NCBI RefSeq assembly: GCF_004366075.1
Contig: NZ_SODU01000001.1
Location: 62,001 to 126,000, forward strand
DNA length: 64,000 nt
Direction of reading: 5' to 3'
Source: Kribbella pratensis
GTDB taxonomy: Bacteria > Actinomycetota > Actinomycetes > Propionibacteriales > Kribbellaceae
Within the stretch, counting starts at the first letter, position 1, and each line of letters starts with the position of its first letter. A program made the translations under genes and the position numbers. Positions 42,601 to 52,189 of the stretch are shown in pieces. A model generated the notes under the pieces. It had not been told where the DNA came from. It searched no databases and worked only from the letters and a program-made list of their open reading frames with translations.

Positions 42601-43431
42601 GTGCATCCAGACGGGCTGCAGAGAGAACTCGGTAGGAGGGAACAGGGCGAGAACTTCCCTGTCGCGTTGAAGCTCCTCCCCGGCGCACCGCGGGAAGGCC
42701 TGCATGCCATCTACGCCTACGCGCGGACGGTCGATGAGCTGGGCGACAGCCTCCCCGGAGACCGTACGGCGGCCTTGCACGCCTTCGCGGACGACCTGGA
42801 CCGTATCTGGACCGACCGCCACCCGGCGCACCCCGTCCTGCGCCGGCTGGAACCGGTCGTCCGCGCCCACGGCCTGCCGGCCGATCCGTTCCACCGCCTG
42901 ATCCAGGCCAACCTGCAGGACCAGACGGTGACGCGCTACCGCACCTTCGACGATCTCGTCGGCTACTGCCGGCTGTCCGCCGATCCGGTCGGCCGGATGG
43001 TGCTAGGTGTCTTCCATGTCAATGATCCCGAAACCGAGCGGCTGTCCGACCTGGTGTGTACCGCGTTGCAGCTGGTCGAGCACTGGCAGGACGTCGCGGA
43101 GGATCGCCGGGCCGGACGGATCTACCTCCCGCAGGAGGACCTGACGTCGTACGGCGTCCCCGAGAGTGACCTCGACCAGCCCGCGGCGTCGGAGGCGCTG
43201 CGGCGGCTGATGATTTTCGAGACCGATCGGGCCGCGAGGATGCTCGCCGAAGGGGCCGCGATCGTGCGGCGGCTGCACGGCTGGGCGCGGGTATCGGTCG
43301 CCGGGTTCGTGGCCGGCGGGCAAGCCACGGTACGGGCGTTGCGCCGTACGGGCGGCGACGTACTGGCACACGAGGCGCGGCCGTCGAAGGCCGAAACGGT
43401 CCGTCTGTTGATCAAGGCGGTGGCGCGATGA
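42601..43431 (+). CDS. hpnC: Squalene synthase HpnC (hydroxysqualene synthase)
   Basis: A 276-residue trans-isoprenyl transferase. [16 protein letters not shown] carries the first Asp-rich site in the reduced HpnC form and [20 protein letters not shown] the second. HpnC converts presqualene diphosphate to hydroxysqualene in the HpnCDE route. It is the first gene of a seven-gene hopanoid operon; GTG 42601 is preceded by GGAAAG. It overlaps hpnD by ATGA. Confidence 0.92.
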   Translation: MHPDGLQRELGRREQGENFPVALKLLPGAPREGLHAIYAYARTVDELGDSLPGDRTAALHAFADDLDRIWTDRHPAHPVLRRLEPVVRAHGLPADPFHRLIQANLQDQTVTRYRTFDDLVGYCRLSADPVGRMVLGVFHVNDPETERLSDLVCTALQLVEHWQDVAEDRRAGRIYLPQEDLTSYGVPESDLDQPAASEALRRLMIFETDRAARMLAEGAAIVRRLHGWARVSVAGFVAGGQATVRALRRTGGDVLAHEARPSKAETVRLLIKAVAR

Positions 43432-44312
43432 AGCCGACGGTTGCCGAGGCCTACGCCGCCTGTTTGGACATCACCAGAGCGGAGGCGCGCAACTTCTATT
43501 ACGGCATCCGGCTGCTACCGCCTCCGAAACGCAATGCCTTGTCGGCGCTGTACGCACTCGCCCGGCGGATCGACGACATCGGCGACGGCGACCTGCCGTT
43601 GGAGGACAAGCGAAACGCGCTCGCCGGGGTCCGCAAGGATCTCGGCCGGCTCGACGACCTGGACGAACCGGTGTACGTCGCGGTGGCCGACGCCGCCCGT
43701 CGGTACCCGGTCCCGCTCGGTGCCTTCGAGGAGCTCGTCGCGGGGGTCGAGACGGACCTGTGCGACGTACGCATCGCGGACTTCGATGAGCTCGTCGTGT
43801 ACTGCCGCCGGGTCGCGGGATCCGTCGGTCGGCTCTGCTTGTCCATCTTCGGTCCCAGCACCGGGGGCACCGACTTCGAGACCCTCGCGCTGTACGCCGA
43901 CCAGCTCGGCATCGCTCTGCAGCAGACCAACATCCTGCGCGACATCCGCGAGGACTTCACCAACGGCCGGATCTACCTTCCGTCCGACGAGCTGGAGCAC
44001 TTCGGCGCCCGGGTCGCCCTCGACGAGCACGGCGCGCTCGATGACCCGCAAGGCCGGCTGGCCGGGTACATCCGGTACGCGGCCGGCCGGGCACAGGACT
44101 GGTACTCGCTCGGCTGGCGGCTGCTGCCGTACCTCGACCGGCGCAGCGGTGCGTCCTGCCGCGCGATGTCCGGTATCTACCATCACCTCCTGCGCCGGAT
44201 CGGCGCGAACCCTGTCCTCGTCTATGACCAGCGGTTGTCGCTGTCGGCGGGCGAGAAGGCCCAGGTCGCTCTCGCATCGTTGGCCGGACGACGGAAGTCG
44301 GTGCCGTCATGA
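43428..44312 (+). CDS. hpnD: Presqualene diphosphate synthase HpnD
   Basis: A 294-residue squalene/phytoene synthase family enzyme. [20 protein letters not shown], then [13 protein letters not shown] (first DxxxD site) and [20 protein letters not shown] (second site) are intact. It condenses two farnesyl diphosphates to presqualene diphosphate, passed to HpnC and HpnE. Four-base overlaps join it to hpnC before and hpnE after. Confidence 0.94.
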   Translation: MKPTVAEAYAACLDITRAEARNFYYGIRLLPPPKRNALSALYALARRIDDIGDGDLPLEDKRNALAGVRKDLGRLDDLDEPVYVAVADAARRYPVPLGAFEELVAGVETDLCDVRIADFDELVVYCRRVAGSVGRLCLSIFGPSTGGTDFETLALYADQLGIALQQTNILRDIREDFTNGRIYLPSDELEHFGARVALDEHGALDDPQGRLAGYIRYAAGRAQDWYSLGWRLLPYLDRRSGASCRAMSGIYHHLLRRIGANPVLVYDQRLSLSAGEKAQVALASLAGRRKSVPS

Positions 44313-45649
44313 AGCGGGTGGCTGTCATCGGCGGCGGACTGGCGGGGATCACCGCTGCGCTCGAGCTGGCCGATGCGGGCTGTGCGGTGGCGCTGTTCGA
44401 GGCGCGGCCGAAGCTCGGCGGGCTGACACACTCGTTCGAACGGCACGGTCGGTGGATCGACAACGGCCAGCACGTGTTCCTTCGGTGCTGTACGTCGTAC
44501 CTGCGGCTGCTCGACCGTTTAGGGGTGCGGGATCAGGTGCAGCTGCAGCGGCGGCTCGATGTACCGGTGCGAAGCGGCCTGCACAGCGGTGTAGGGCGGA
44601 TCCGGCGGAACGGGATGCCTGCGCCGCTGCACCTTGGGCCTGCGTTGGCGTCGTACCGCTGGTTGAGTGTCGCGGAACGGGTTGCGGCGATGCGAGCGGC
44701 GCTGGCGATCGCACGGGTGGACCGTACGACTGCCGAAGCGGATGCACAGTCGTTCGGGGAGTGGCTGGCGGCGCACGGTCAGAGTCCGCGCGCGGTGGAG
44801 GCCTTGTGGGAGCTGATCGGGATCGCGACGCTCAACGCCCGGGCTGACGATGCGTCGCTGGCGGTGGCGGCGACGGTGTTCCAGCTCGGACTGCTCGAGC
44901 GGAGCGATGCCGCGGATATCGGATGGTCGTTGGTGCCGTTGCAGCAATTGCACGGTGATGCTGCGGCGCGGGTGTTGATGGCTGCGGGCGTCGCGGTGCG
45001 GTTGCGGGCCCGGATTCGTGCCCTGGAGGAGGGCGACGGTGCATGGGCGATCGAGGGGGAGGAGTACGACGACGTCGTACTGGCGGTGCCGCCGGCCGAG
45101 GCTGCAGGACTGCTGCCGGACGGTGCGGTGGAGCTGCCTGCAGGGTGGGCGGAGGCACTCGGTAGTTCGCCGATCGTCAATGCGCACGTGATTTTCGATC
45201 GGGCTGTGCTGCACGAGCCGTTCGTCGCCGGTGTCGACAGCCCGCTGCAGTGGGTGTTCGACCGGACGGTGCAGAGCTGCGGGGGAGTTCATGGCGACAG
45301 GGATGAGCAGTACCTCGCCGTCTCACTGTCGGCGGCGGACGAGCTGATCGACGCTCCGGTCGCGGACCTGCGTGAGGTGTTGGTGCCTGCTCTCCGGCAG
45401 TTGCTTCCCGCGGCTGCCGACGCGCGTGTGAAGGAGTTCTTCGTGACCCGAGAACGACATGCCACCTTCCGGGCGGCACCTGGCTCCGGCCGGCTCCGTC
45501 CGGGTGCGACCACGGCCCGCGCGGGCCTGCATCTCGCAGGTGCGTGGACCGCGACCGGCTGGCCCGCCACGATGGAAGGCGCCGTACGCAGCGGCGAGGC
45601 CGCGGCAGCCTCGGTGCTACAGACCTCAGCACTGCCGGTCGCGTCATGA
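44309..45649 (+). CDS. hpnE: Hydroxysqualene dehydroxylase HpnE
   Basis: A 446-residue FAD-dependent amine-oxidase-fold enzyme. The FAD loop is [20 protein letters not shown] (residues 4-23), with [20 protein letters not shown], a family hallmark, and a C-terminal FAD segment [20 protein letters not shown]. It reduces hydroxysqualene to squalene, completing HpnCDE. Coupled by ATGA overlaps on both sides. Confidence 0.93.
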   Translation: MKRVAVIGGGLAGITAALELADAGCAVALFEARPKLGGLTHSFERHGRWIDNGQHVFLRCCTSYLRLLDRLGVRDQVQLQRRLDVPVRSGLHSGVGRIRRNGMPAPLHLGPALASYRWLSVAERVAAMRAALAIARVDRTTAEADAQSFGEWLAAHGQSPRAVEALWELIGIATLNARADDASLAVAATVFQLGLLERSDAADIGWSLVPLQQLHGDAAARVLMAAGVAVRLRARIRALEEGDGAWAIEGEEYDDVVLAVPPAEAAGLLPDGAVELPAGWAEALGSSPIVNAHVIFDRAVLHEPFVAGVDSPLQWVFDRTVQSCGGVHGDRDEQYLAVSLSAADELIDAPVADLREVLVPALRQLLPAAADARVKEFFVTRERHATFRAAPGSGRLRPGATTARAGLHLAGAWTATGWPATMEGAVRSGEAAAASVLQTSALPVAS

Positions 45650-46686
45650 CCGCCGTCGATCCGATGCCGTCGGCAACCAAGGTTCCGGATCTGTTGGCCC
45701 GTGCGCGGGACCTGGTCGAGCCTGCGCTGCGGCAGGCCGTGACCCGGCTCGACGACCAGACCCGGCTGGTCGCGTCCTACCACCTCGGATGGTGTGACGA
45801 GGACGGCCGGCCGACGACCGGCAGCTCTGGCAAGGCGATCCGGCCGGGGCTGACGCTGCTCGTCACCGAGGCGGTCTGCGGTACGCCGGATCCGGGTGTG
45901 CCCGGTGGTGTCGCGGTCGAGTTGGTGCACAACTTCTCGCTGATCCACGACGACCTGATGGACCGCGACAGCCGGCGCCGGCACCGCCGGACCGTCTGGG
46001 CTGTCTGGGGCGACGCCACCGCGATCCTGGTCGGGGACGCGCTGGCCTGTCTCGCCGACGAGGTGCTCGCGGAATGCGGCTCGCCGTACGCTGCCCGAGC
46101 CGGTCATGCACTGGCGGTCGCGACGCGGGAGCTGATTCGCGGACAGGTTCTCGACGTGGCCTTCGAGCAACGAGACGACGTCGGCCTGGCGGAATGCGTG
46201 GACATGGCCGTCGGCAAGACCGGCTCGTTGCTCGGGGCATCGGCCGAGCTCGGGGCGATCCTGGCCGGTGCTGACCCTGCGACGTGCGAGGCGTTCCGGA
46301 GATACGGGCGGGAGCTGGGGCTGGCGTTCCAGCTCGTCGACGACCTGCTGGGCATCTGGGGTACGCCGGAGCAGACCGGCAAACCGGTGTTCTCCGATCT
46401 GCGGGCGCACAAGAAGACGCTGCCGGTCGTGTGGTCCCTCGAGTACGGCGGGACGCCTGGGCAGGAACTGGCTGCGTGGCTCGCGGAGACCGGGGACCCG
46501 TCCGAGGACGACCTGCAGCACGCCGCCGTACTCGTGGAACGTGCGGGCGGACGCGAGTGGGCGATGGCCGAGGCCGCGGAGCGGGTGCGCCGAGCTGGCA
46601 GGGCCTTGTACGTCGGGGGCGTCCAGCCGGCCAACCGTGAGCAGCTCGATCAATTGGCCCAGTTTGTCGCGGAGCGTCAGCTGTGA
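45646..46686 (+). CDS. Polyprenyl diphosphate synthase
   Basis: A 346-residue trans-prenyl synthase. The first Asp-rich motif is DDLMD (102-106, HDDLMDRDSRRR) and the second is DDLLGIWG (from 232), in which the last Asp of the canonical motif is replaced, as is common in actinobacterial enzymes. KAIRPGLTLLVTEAV carries the diphosphate-binding basic region. In this operon it most likely makes farnesyl diphosphate for HpnD; chain length cannot be fixed from sequence alone. ATG 45646 overlaps the hpnE stop. Confidence 0.9.
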   Translation: MTAVDPMPSATKVPDLLARARDLVEPALRQAVTRLDDQTRLVASYHLGWCDEDGRPTTGSSGKAIRPGLTLLVTEAVCGTPDPGVPGGVAVELVHNFSLIHDDLMDRDSRRRHRRTVWAVWGDATAILVGDALACLADEVLAECGSPYAARAGHALAVATRELIRGQVLDVAFEQRDDVGLAECVDMAVGKTGSLLGASAELGAILAGADPATCEAFRRYGRELGLAFQLVDDLLGIWGTPEQTGKPVFSDLRAHKKTLPVVWSLEYGGTPGQELAAWLAETGDPSEDDLQHAAVLVERAGGREWAMAEAAERVRRAGRALYVGGVQPANREQLDQLAQFVAERQL

Positions 46687-48596
46687 CCGCCGAACGGGTG
46701 GCCGAGGAGTCGCGGGCCGACGTACAGGTGCAGGAATGCCTGGACGCCGCGGTGGCGTACCTGCGGTCGTTGCAGCACGAGGACGGATGGTGGAAGGGCG
46801 ACCTGGCGACGAACGTGACGATGGACGCCGAGGACCTGATGCTGCGGCACTTCCTCGGAGTGGCGACGGCGCGGACGGACGCGGAGACGGCGCGATGGAT
46901 CCGGTCGCAGCAGCGTGACGACGGGACGTGGGCGACGTTCCCCGGCGGGCCCGGGGACCTGTCGACGACGGTCGAGTCGTGGGTCGCGCTGCGGATGGCG
47001 GGGGAGGATCCGGAGGCGCCGCACCTGACGAAGGCGGCCGAGTTCGTCCGATCGGCGGGCGGGGTGGAGAAGGCCCGGGTGTTCACGCGCATCTGGCTCG
47101 CGCTGTTCGGGCTGTGGCCGTGGGACGCCTGCCCGGGCCTTCCGCCGGAGCTGATCTTCCTGCCGCGCTGGGCGCCGTTGAACGTCTACAACTGGGCGTG
47201 CTGGGCCCGTCAGACCATCGTGCCGCTGACCATCGTGAGTGCGCATCGCCCGGTCCGGCCGGTCGGCTTCACGATCGACGAACTGTTGTCGGGTCGTGCA
47301 GCGTCGGCGCATGCTCCGCTGTGGAACCTCGAAGGAGCGTTTCAACGATTGGACGTCGTACTGAACGCCTACACGCGGTGGGGGCCGCGCGGGCCGCTGA
47401 AGGCAGTGCGCCGGTTGGCGATGCGGCGGGCCACCGAGTGGATCGTGGCTCGGCAGGAGGCGGACGGCGGTTGGGGCGGCATTCAGCCCCCGTGGGTCTA
47501 TTCGCTGATCGCGCTGCAGTTGATGGGCTATCCGATCGACCATCCCGTGATGGCCGCGGGGCTGCGTGGGCTGGAAGGGTTCACGGTGCACGAGGAGACG
47601 GCCGACGGGCCAGTGCGCTGGTTGGAGGCCTGCCAGTCGCCGGTGTGGGACACCGGGCTCGCGGTGGCCGCGCTGCTCGATGCCGGCGTACCCGGGGACG
47701 ACCAGACGGTGCTCAAGGCAACTGATTGGCTACTGGCCGAACAGATCGACGCGCCGGGTGACTGGCAGGTCCGGCGGCCGGAACTGGTGTCGGGCGGGTG
47801 GGCGTTCGAGTTCGCGAACGACGGTTATCCCGACACCGACGACACCGCAGAGATCGTCCTCGCACTCCGTCGGGTCGAGCATCCCGAACCGGAGCGATTG
47901 CGGTCAGCGCTGGACAACGCGGTCGCGTGGACGACCGGCATGCAGTCGGCCGACGGGGGATGGGCTGCGTTCGACGCCGACAACACGGACACGACTGCGC
48001 TGAAGTTGCCGTTCTGCGACTTCGGTGCCGTGATCGACCCGCCGTCGGCCGACGTCACCGCGCACGTGGTGGAGATGCTGGCGGCGGAAGGGAAGGTTGA
48101 CACGGACGAGTGCCGGCGCGGCGTTCGGTGGTTGCTGGCCGCGCAGGAGGACGACGGATCCTGGTTCGGTCGCTGGGGGACGAACCACGTGTACGGCACG
48201 GGGGCGGTGGTCCCGGCTCTGATCGCGGTCGGGATGCGGACTGACGATCCCGTCATCCGGCGGGCGGTGCGATGGGTGGAAGAGCACCAGAATCCGGACG
48301 GTGGCTGGGGCGAGGATCTGCGCTCGTACGTCGACCCGTCCTGGATCGGCCGAGGTGACTCCACGCCGTCGCAGACCGCGTGGGCCCTGCTGACCTTGCT
48401 GGCCGCCGAGTCCCGTGGCGAGGCCGTGCAGCGGGGACTCGCGTACCTCGTCGACACGCAGCGACCGGACGGCGGCTGGGACGAGCACCGGTACACCGGC
48501 ACAGGGTTCCCCGGCGACTTCTACATCGGCTACCACCTGTACCGCTTGGTCTTTCCGATCTGGGCCTTGGGCCGCTACCTGAGGAGCACGCGATGA
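46683..48596 (+). CDS. shc: Squalene-hopene cyclase
   Basis: A 637-residue class II triterpene cyclase. The catalytic DXDD motif is DTDD at 384-387 (YPDTDDTAEIVLAL). Several QW repeats are present, e.g. DGGWGGIQPPWVY, DGGWAAFDADN, DGSWFGRWGTNHVYGTGAVV and DGGWDEHRYTGTGFPGDFYI. It protonates squalene and cyclises it to hopene or hopanol, membrane-bound as a monotopic protein. GTG 46683 overlaps the previous stop, and its own stop overlaps the fusion gene that follows. Confidence 0.95.
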   Translation: MTAERVAEESRADVQVQECLDAAVAYLRSLQHEDGWWKGDLATNVTMDAEDLMLRHFLGVATARTDAETARWIRSQQRDDGTWATFPGGPGDLSTTVESWVALRMAGEDPEAPHLTKAAEFVRSAGGVEKARVFTRIWLALFGLWPWDACPGLPPELIFLPRWAPLNVYNWACWARQTIVPLTIVSAHRPVRPVGFTIDELLSGRAASAHAPLWNLEGAFQRLDVVLNAYTRWGPRGPLKAVRRLAMRRATEWIVARQEADGGWGGIQPPWVYSLIALQLMGYPIDHPVMAAGLRGLEGFTVHEETADGPVRWLEACQSPVWDTGLAVAALLDAGVPGDDQTVLKATDWLLAEQIDAPGDWQVRRPELVSGGWAFEFANDGYPDTDDTAEIVLALRRVEHPEPERLRSALDNAVAWTTGMQSADGGWAAFDADNTDTTALKLPFCDFGAVIDPPSADVTAHVVEMLAAEGKVDTDECRRGVRWLLAAQEDDGSWFGRWGTNHVYGTGAVVPALIAVGMRTDDPVIRRAVRWVEEHQNPDGGWGEDLRSYVDPSWIGRGDSTPSQTAWALLTLLAAESRGEAVQRGLAYLVDTQRPDGGWDEHRYTGTGFPGDFYIGYHLYRLVFPIWALGRYLRSTR

Positions 48597-50044
48597 GCGG
48601 CGTCGTCTGCACGCCTCTCTACGCCGAGTGGCTGGCGCTCCGAGCGGCACGCCCCGTTCACACCGGCCGTTCTCGCGGATCCCGGCACGAAGGCCCGGTC
48701 CTCGTTGCAGGGGTCGCCGGCGCGCTGGTCGACGGAATCGCCCCGGGAGACCTGGTCGTTGCGACCGAGATCCAACACCACCAGCGAACAGTGAGCTGTG
48801 ATGCCGCTCCTTTTGTCGTGGGGGAGTTGCGTCGGCGGGGGTTCACCGTGCATGCGGGGCGTGTCGTGACCACTGATCACGTTGTTGACTCGCCCGCGGA
48901 GCGGGCCGCGTTGGCGGCGCAGGGAGCTGTTGCCGTTGACACCGAGTCGGCGCTGCTGGCCGGCGGCGACGGGCGGACCGTGGTGGTTCGCGCGGTGGTG
49001 GATACGCCGGGGCGGCCCCTTCGGGCGTGGGGGATGCCCGCGCGCGGAGTGCGTGCACTGCGAGAGTTGCGGCGTACGGCGGGAGTGATCAACGCGTGGA
49101 GCGCGGCCACTGGTGAGCGAGAGGTGCTGCTGGCCGGGCCGCGGTCGTTCTGCGCTGGTGTGGAGCGGGCAATCGAGACGGTCGAGCGAGCCCTGGAGCG
49201 ATTCGGTGCGCCGGTGTACGTACGCCGGCAGATCGTCCACAACCGGCACGTCGTCAGCGACCTCGAACGCCGCGGCGCGGTATTCGTCGAGGAGGTCGAC
49301 GCGGTCCCGGAAGGCAGCCTGCTCGTGCTCGCGGCGCACGGCGTCGCTCCCGCGGTACGCGCCCAGGCGGCCGAGCGTCAGCTCCGCGTCGTCGACGCCA
49401 CCTGCCCACTGGTCGCCAAGGTCCACCAAGAAGTACGACGGTACGCCGACCACGACGACACCGTCGTACTCATCGGGCACGCCGACCACGAGGAGGTCGT
49501 CGGGACGACGGGCGAGGCGCCCGGCCACGTGCTCGTCGTCGCCGGACCCGCCGAGGCCGAAACGATCCAGGTGCCGGACCCGACCAGGGTCGCCTACGCG
49601 ATGCAGACCACCCTCGCCGTCGAGGAAGCCTCCGAAACCGCTGCCGTCCTCCGACGGCGATTCCCGGCGCTCAAAGGTCCTCGCACCGACGACATCTGCT
49701 ACGCCACCAGCAACCGCCAGGCGGGCGTCCGCGCCATCGCCAGGCAGTCCGACCTGGTGATCGTGCTCGGTTCCCAGAATTCGTCGAACTCCCGCCGGCT
49801 TGCCGAGGTCGCAGAGGCTGCGGGAGCCCCCGCAGTCCTCATCGACGACGCCACCGAGCTGGAGCTCGCCCGCTTGGCCGGCGCGACCAGGATCGGCATC
49901 ACAGCAGGCGCGTCCGCCCCGCCAACACTCGTCGACGAACTTGTCCGCTGCCTGTCGGGCCTGGGGCCGGTCATGGTGACCGAGGCCGGCGAGCTGACCG
50001 AGGACATCCGTTTCGCGCTACCGAAAGAGGTGAGTCAGGCGTGA
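48593..50044 (+). CDS. ispH: Fusion: nucleoside-phosphorylase-like (HpnG) domain with IspH
   Basis: A 483-residue two-domain protein. Residues 1-175 resemble the hopanoid phosphorylase HpnG (PVLVAGVAGALVDGIAPGDL, HQRTVSCDAAP, AVAVDTESALLA). Residues 177-483 are a full IspH (4-hydroxy-3-methylbut-2-enyl diphosphate reductase) with three [4Fe-4S] cysteines, Cys187, Cys271 and Cys369, and the catalytic Glu301 in GHADHEEVVGTTG. No stop or frameshift separates them. IspH makes IPP and DMAPP; HpnG would release ribose-bearing hopanoid from adenosylhopane. HpnH, the preceding enzyme for the HpnG reaction, is coded next with a GTGA overlap. Confidence 0.9.
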   Translation: MSGVVCTPLYAEWLALRAARPVHTGRSRGSRHEGPVLVAGVAGALVDGIAPGDLVVATEIQHHQRTVSCDAAPFVVGELRRRGFTVHAGRVVTTDHVVDSPAERAALAAQGAVAVDTESALLAGGDGRTVVVRAVVDTPGRPLRAWGMPARGVRALRELRRTAGVINAWSAATGEREVLLAGPRSFCAGVERAIETVERALERFGAPVYVRRQIVHNRHVVSDLERRGAVFVEEVDAVPEGSLLVLAAHGVAPAVRAQAAERQLRVVDATCPLVAKVHQEVRRYADHDDTVVLIGHADHEEVVGTTGEAPGHVLVVAGPAEAETIQVPDPTRVAYAMQTTLAVEEASETAAVLRRRFPALKGPRTDDICYATSNRQAGVRAIARQSDLVIVLGSQNSSNSRRLAEVAEAAGAPAVLIDDATELELARLAGATRIGITAGASAPPTLVDELVRCLSGLGPVMVTEAGELTEDIRFALPKEVSQA

Positions 50045-51042
50045 CCATGCCGCTGCGGCAGTCCATCCGCCTGGGCAGCTACCTGATGAAACAGAAGCTT
50101 CGGCGCCGGGAGAAGTTCCCGATCCTGCTCGAGCTCGAGCCGCTGTACGCGTGCAATCTGAAGTGTGCCGGCTGCGGCAAGATCCAGCAGACCCACGACT
50201 GGCTGAAGCAGCGGATGCCCGTCGAGCAGGCCGTCGCGGCGGTCGAGGAGTGCGGTGCGCCGATGGTGTCGATCGCCGGCGGCGAACCGCTGATGCACAA
50301 GGAGATCGACGAGATCGTCCGGCAACTGCTGGCGCGGAACAAGATCGTGTTCCTCTGCACCAACGCCGTACTGCTGCCGAAACACCTGCACAAGTTCACG
50401 CCACACCGGAACTTCGCCTGGATGGTCCACATCGACGGGCTGCGGGACCGTCACGACCAGTCGGTGTGCAAGGACGGCGTGTTCGACCAGGCGGTCGACG
50501 CGATCAAGCAGGCGCAGGCGGCCGGCTTCCGGGTGATGACCAACACGACGTTCTTCGACACCGACAGCCCGCAGGACGTGATCGACGTCCTCGACTACCT
50601 GAACGACGACCTGCACGTGGACAACATGCAGATCTCCCCGGGGTTCGCGTACGAGAAGGCGCCCGACCAGGAGCACTGGCTCGGCCCGGACGAGACCCGG
50701 CAGTTGTTCCGGAAGGCGTTCGGCGACGGGCGGCGGAAGCGCTGGCGGCTGAACCACTCGCCGCTGTTCCTCGACTTCCTGGAGGGCAAGGTCGACTTCG
50801 ACTGTACGGCGTGGGCGATCCCGCTGTACTCGCTGAAGGGCTGGCAGCGGCCCTGTTACCTGATGGACGACGGGTACGTCGAGACGTACCAGCAACTCCT
50901 CGACGAAACCGACTGGTCCAAGTACGGCCGCGGCCGCGACCCTCGCTGCGCCAACTGCATGGCCCACTGCGGCTACGAACCAACCGCCGTAGTAGCAACC
51001 CTGGGCTCCCTCCGAGAATCGATCCGCGCAGCCATCAGTTAG
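50041..51042 (+). CDS. hpnH: Adenosyl-hopene transferase HpnH (radical SAM)
   Basis: A 333-residue radical-SAM enzyme. The cluster motif is C38-x3-C42-x2-C45 (YACNLKCAGCGKIQQ), followed by SIAGGEPLMHKEIDEIVRQL and a C-terminal cysteine cluster (DPRCANCMAHCGYEPTA), matching HpnH. It adds the 5'-deoxyadenosyl group to hopene (diploptene) as the first step to extended C35 hopanoids. Start GTG 50041 overlaps the previous stop; ATG 50047 is an alternative. It ends the operon. Confidence 0.93.
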   Translation: MTMPLRQSIRLGSYLMKQKLRRREKFPILLELEPLYACNLKCAGCGKIQQTHDWLKQRMPVEQAVAAVEECGAPMVSIAGGEPLMHKEIDEIVRQLLARNKIVFLCTNAVLLPKHLHKFTPHRNFAWMVHIDGLRDRHDQSVCKDGVFDQAVDAIKQAQAAGFRVMTNTTFFDTDSPQDVIDVLDYLNDDLHVDNMQISPGFAYEKAPDQEHWLGPDETRQLFRKAFGDGRRKRWRLNHSPLFLDFLEGKVDFDCTAWAIPLYSLKGWQRPCYLMDDGYVETYQQLLDETDWSKYGRGRDPRCANCMAHCGYEPTAVVATLGSLRESIRAAIS

Positions 51043-51160
51043 CCCGTGGGCCGCCGGGCCGCTCCAGCTTGCCCATCCCGGCCTACGCGTCGCACTGTAG
51101 CGGTACAAGGTCCAGTCGCCGGGCCCTTCCGCTGCAGTGCGTGCGGGCGCACGATGAGTC

Positions 51161-52135
51161 ATGAAGACCATCGCTGCACTGCCCGACGGTTACACCGTCC
51201 GTCCGGCTGAGCCGGCCGATGCCGAGGCGCTGTTCGACATGCTCGCGGCCTACAACACTGCGGTGGTCGGGTTCGCCGACACAACGTTGCAGGAAGTCGC
51301 CTACTGCATTGACAGGCCCGGCTTCGACCGGACGATCGACGGCTGGCTCGTGCTCGCCGCGGACGGCCTGCCGGCCGGGTATGCGACCACGCTCGGCACA
51401 GGTGATCGTCGGCAGATCGACATCGAAGTGGCGGCGAAGGACCCAGAGGTCGCCGGCTGGCTGGTCGATCGGACGACGCAGCGCGCCCAGGAGATGGGAC
51501 GCGAGCGCGGCCATGCCGAGGTCACCGTCGACGCGTTCGTCTGCCGGACAGACGAACCGCTGCGCGCGCAGCTGTCCGACCACGGCTTCACCACAGGTAC
51601 GTCGTACCACCGGATGCGGATCGACCACACCGGACCAGCTGCCACCCCGGCTGTCTCCCAGGACGGGCCCGTCGGCGTCGTGGTCCGCCGCGGGGCCTTC
51701 GACGACGCCACCCGCTGGGCCGCACACGAGGTCATCAACGAGTGCTTTCGCGGCCAGTTCGGCTGGGTCGAAACTCCCCACGAGGCGTGGCTCGAGGCGA
51801 ACTACGACTTACCCATCTTCGAGTGGGCCCAGCTCACCCTGCTCGAGGTTGACGGCCGGGCGGTCGCGGTCCGCGTGTGCAGCGACAAGTACGTCGAGAC
51901 TGAGAACTGCGGCTACATCGGCATGCTCGGCGTGGTCGAGGAGTTTCGGGGGCGGGGTCTGGCCAAGTTCCTGCTGCACGACGCCTTCGCCCTCGACGCA
52001 GCCATCGGCCGGGCCGGCACGATCCTGCATGTCGACACGAACAACCCGACGCCTGCACTCGGCCTGTACCTGTCAGTGGGCATGAACGCCACCGTAGTCT
52101 TCGACGGCTGGCGCCGTGTTGTCCCCGTCGCCTAG
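51161..52135 (+). CDS. Two-domain GNAT acetyltransferase
   Basis: A 324-residue protein with a degenerate N-terminal GNAT-like half (about 8-150) and an intact C-terminal GNAT domain (about 165-318): GYIGMLGVVEEFRGRGLAKF holds the acetyl-CoA R/Q-x-x-G-x-G/A loop (RGRGLA) and HVDTNNPTPALGLYLSVGMN the C-terminal motif. Mycothiol synthase has a similar two-half plan, but identity with it is not obvious. Acceptor unknown. The preceding 118 bases contain nothing but presumed promoter. Confidence 0.85.
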   Translation: MKTIAALPDGYTVRPAEPADAEALFDMLAAYNTAVVGFADTTLQEVAYCIDRPGFDRTIDGWLVLAADGLPAGYATTLGTGDRRQIDIEVAAKDPEVAGWLVDRTTQRAQEMGRERGHAEVTVDAFVCRTDEPLRAQLSDHGFTTGTSYHRMRIDHTGPAATPAVSQDGPVGVVVRRGAFDDATRWAAHEVINECFRGQFGWVETPHEAWLEANYDLPIFEWAQLTLLEVDGRAVAVRVCSDKYVETENCGYIGMLGVVEEFRGRGLAKFLLHDAFALDAAIGRAGTILHVDTNNPTPALGLYLSVGMNATVVFDGWRRVVPVA

Positions 52136-52189
52136 CTCGGCGAAGCGGGCACCGACCGAGGGGCTGACGGGGTTCTGAAAGGTAGGGGC

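Noticed and set aside
45289-48650. Long minus-strand ORFs opposite the hopanoid genes
   Set aside because: Arg/Pro-rich shadows without domains, ribosome sites or conserved motifs.
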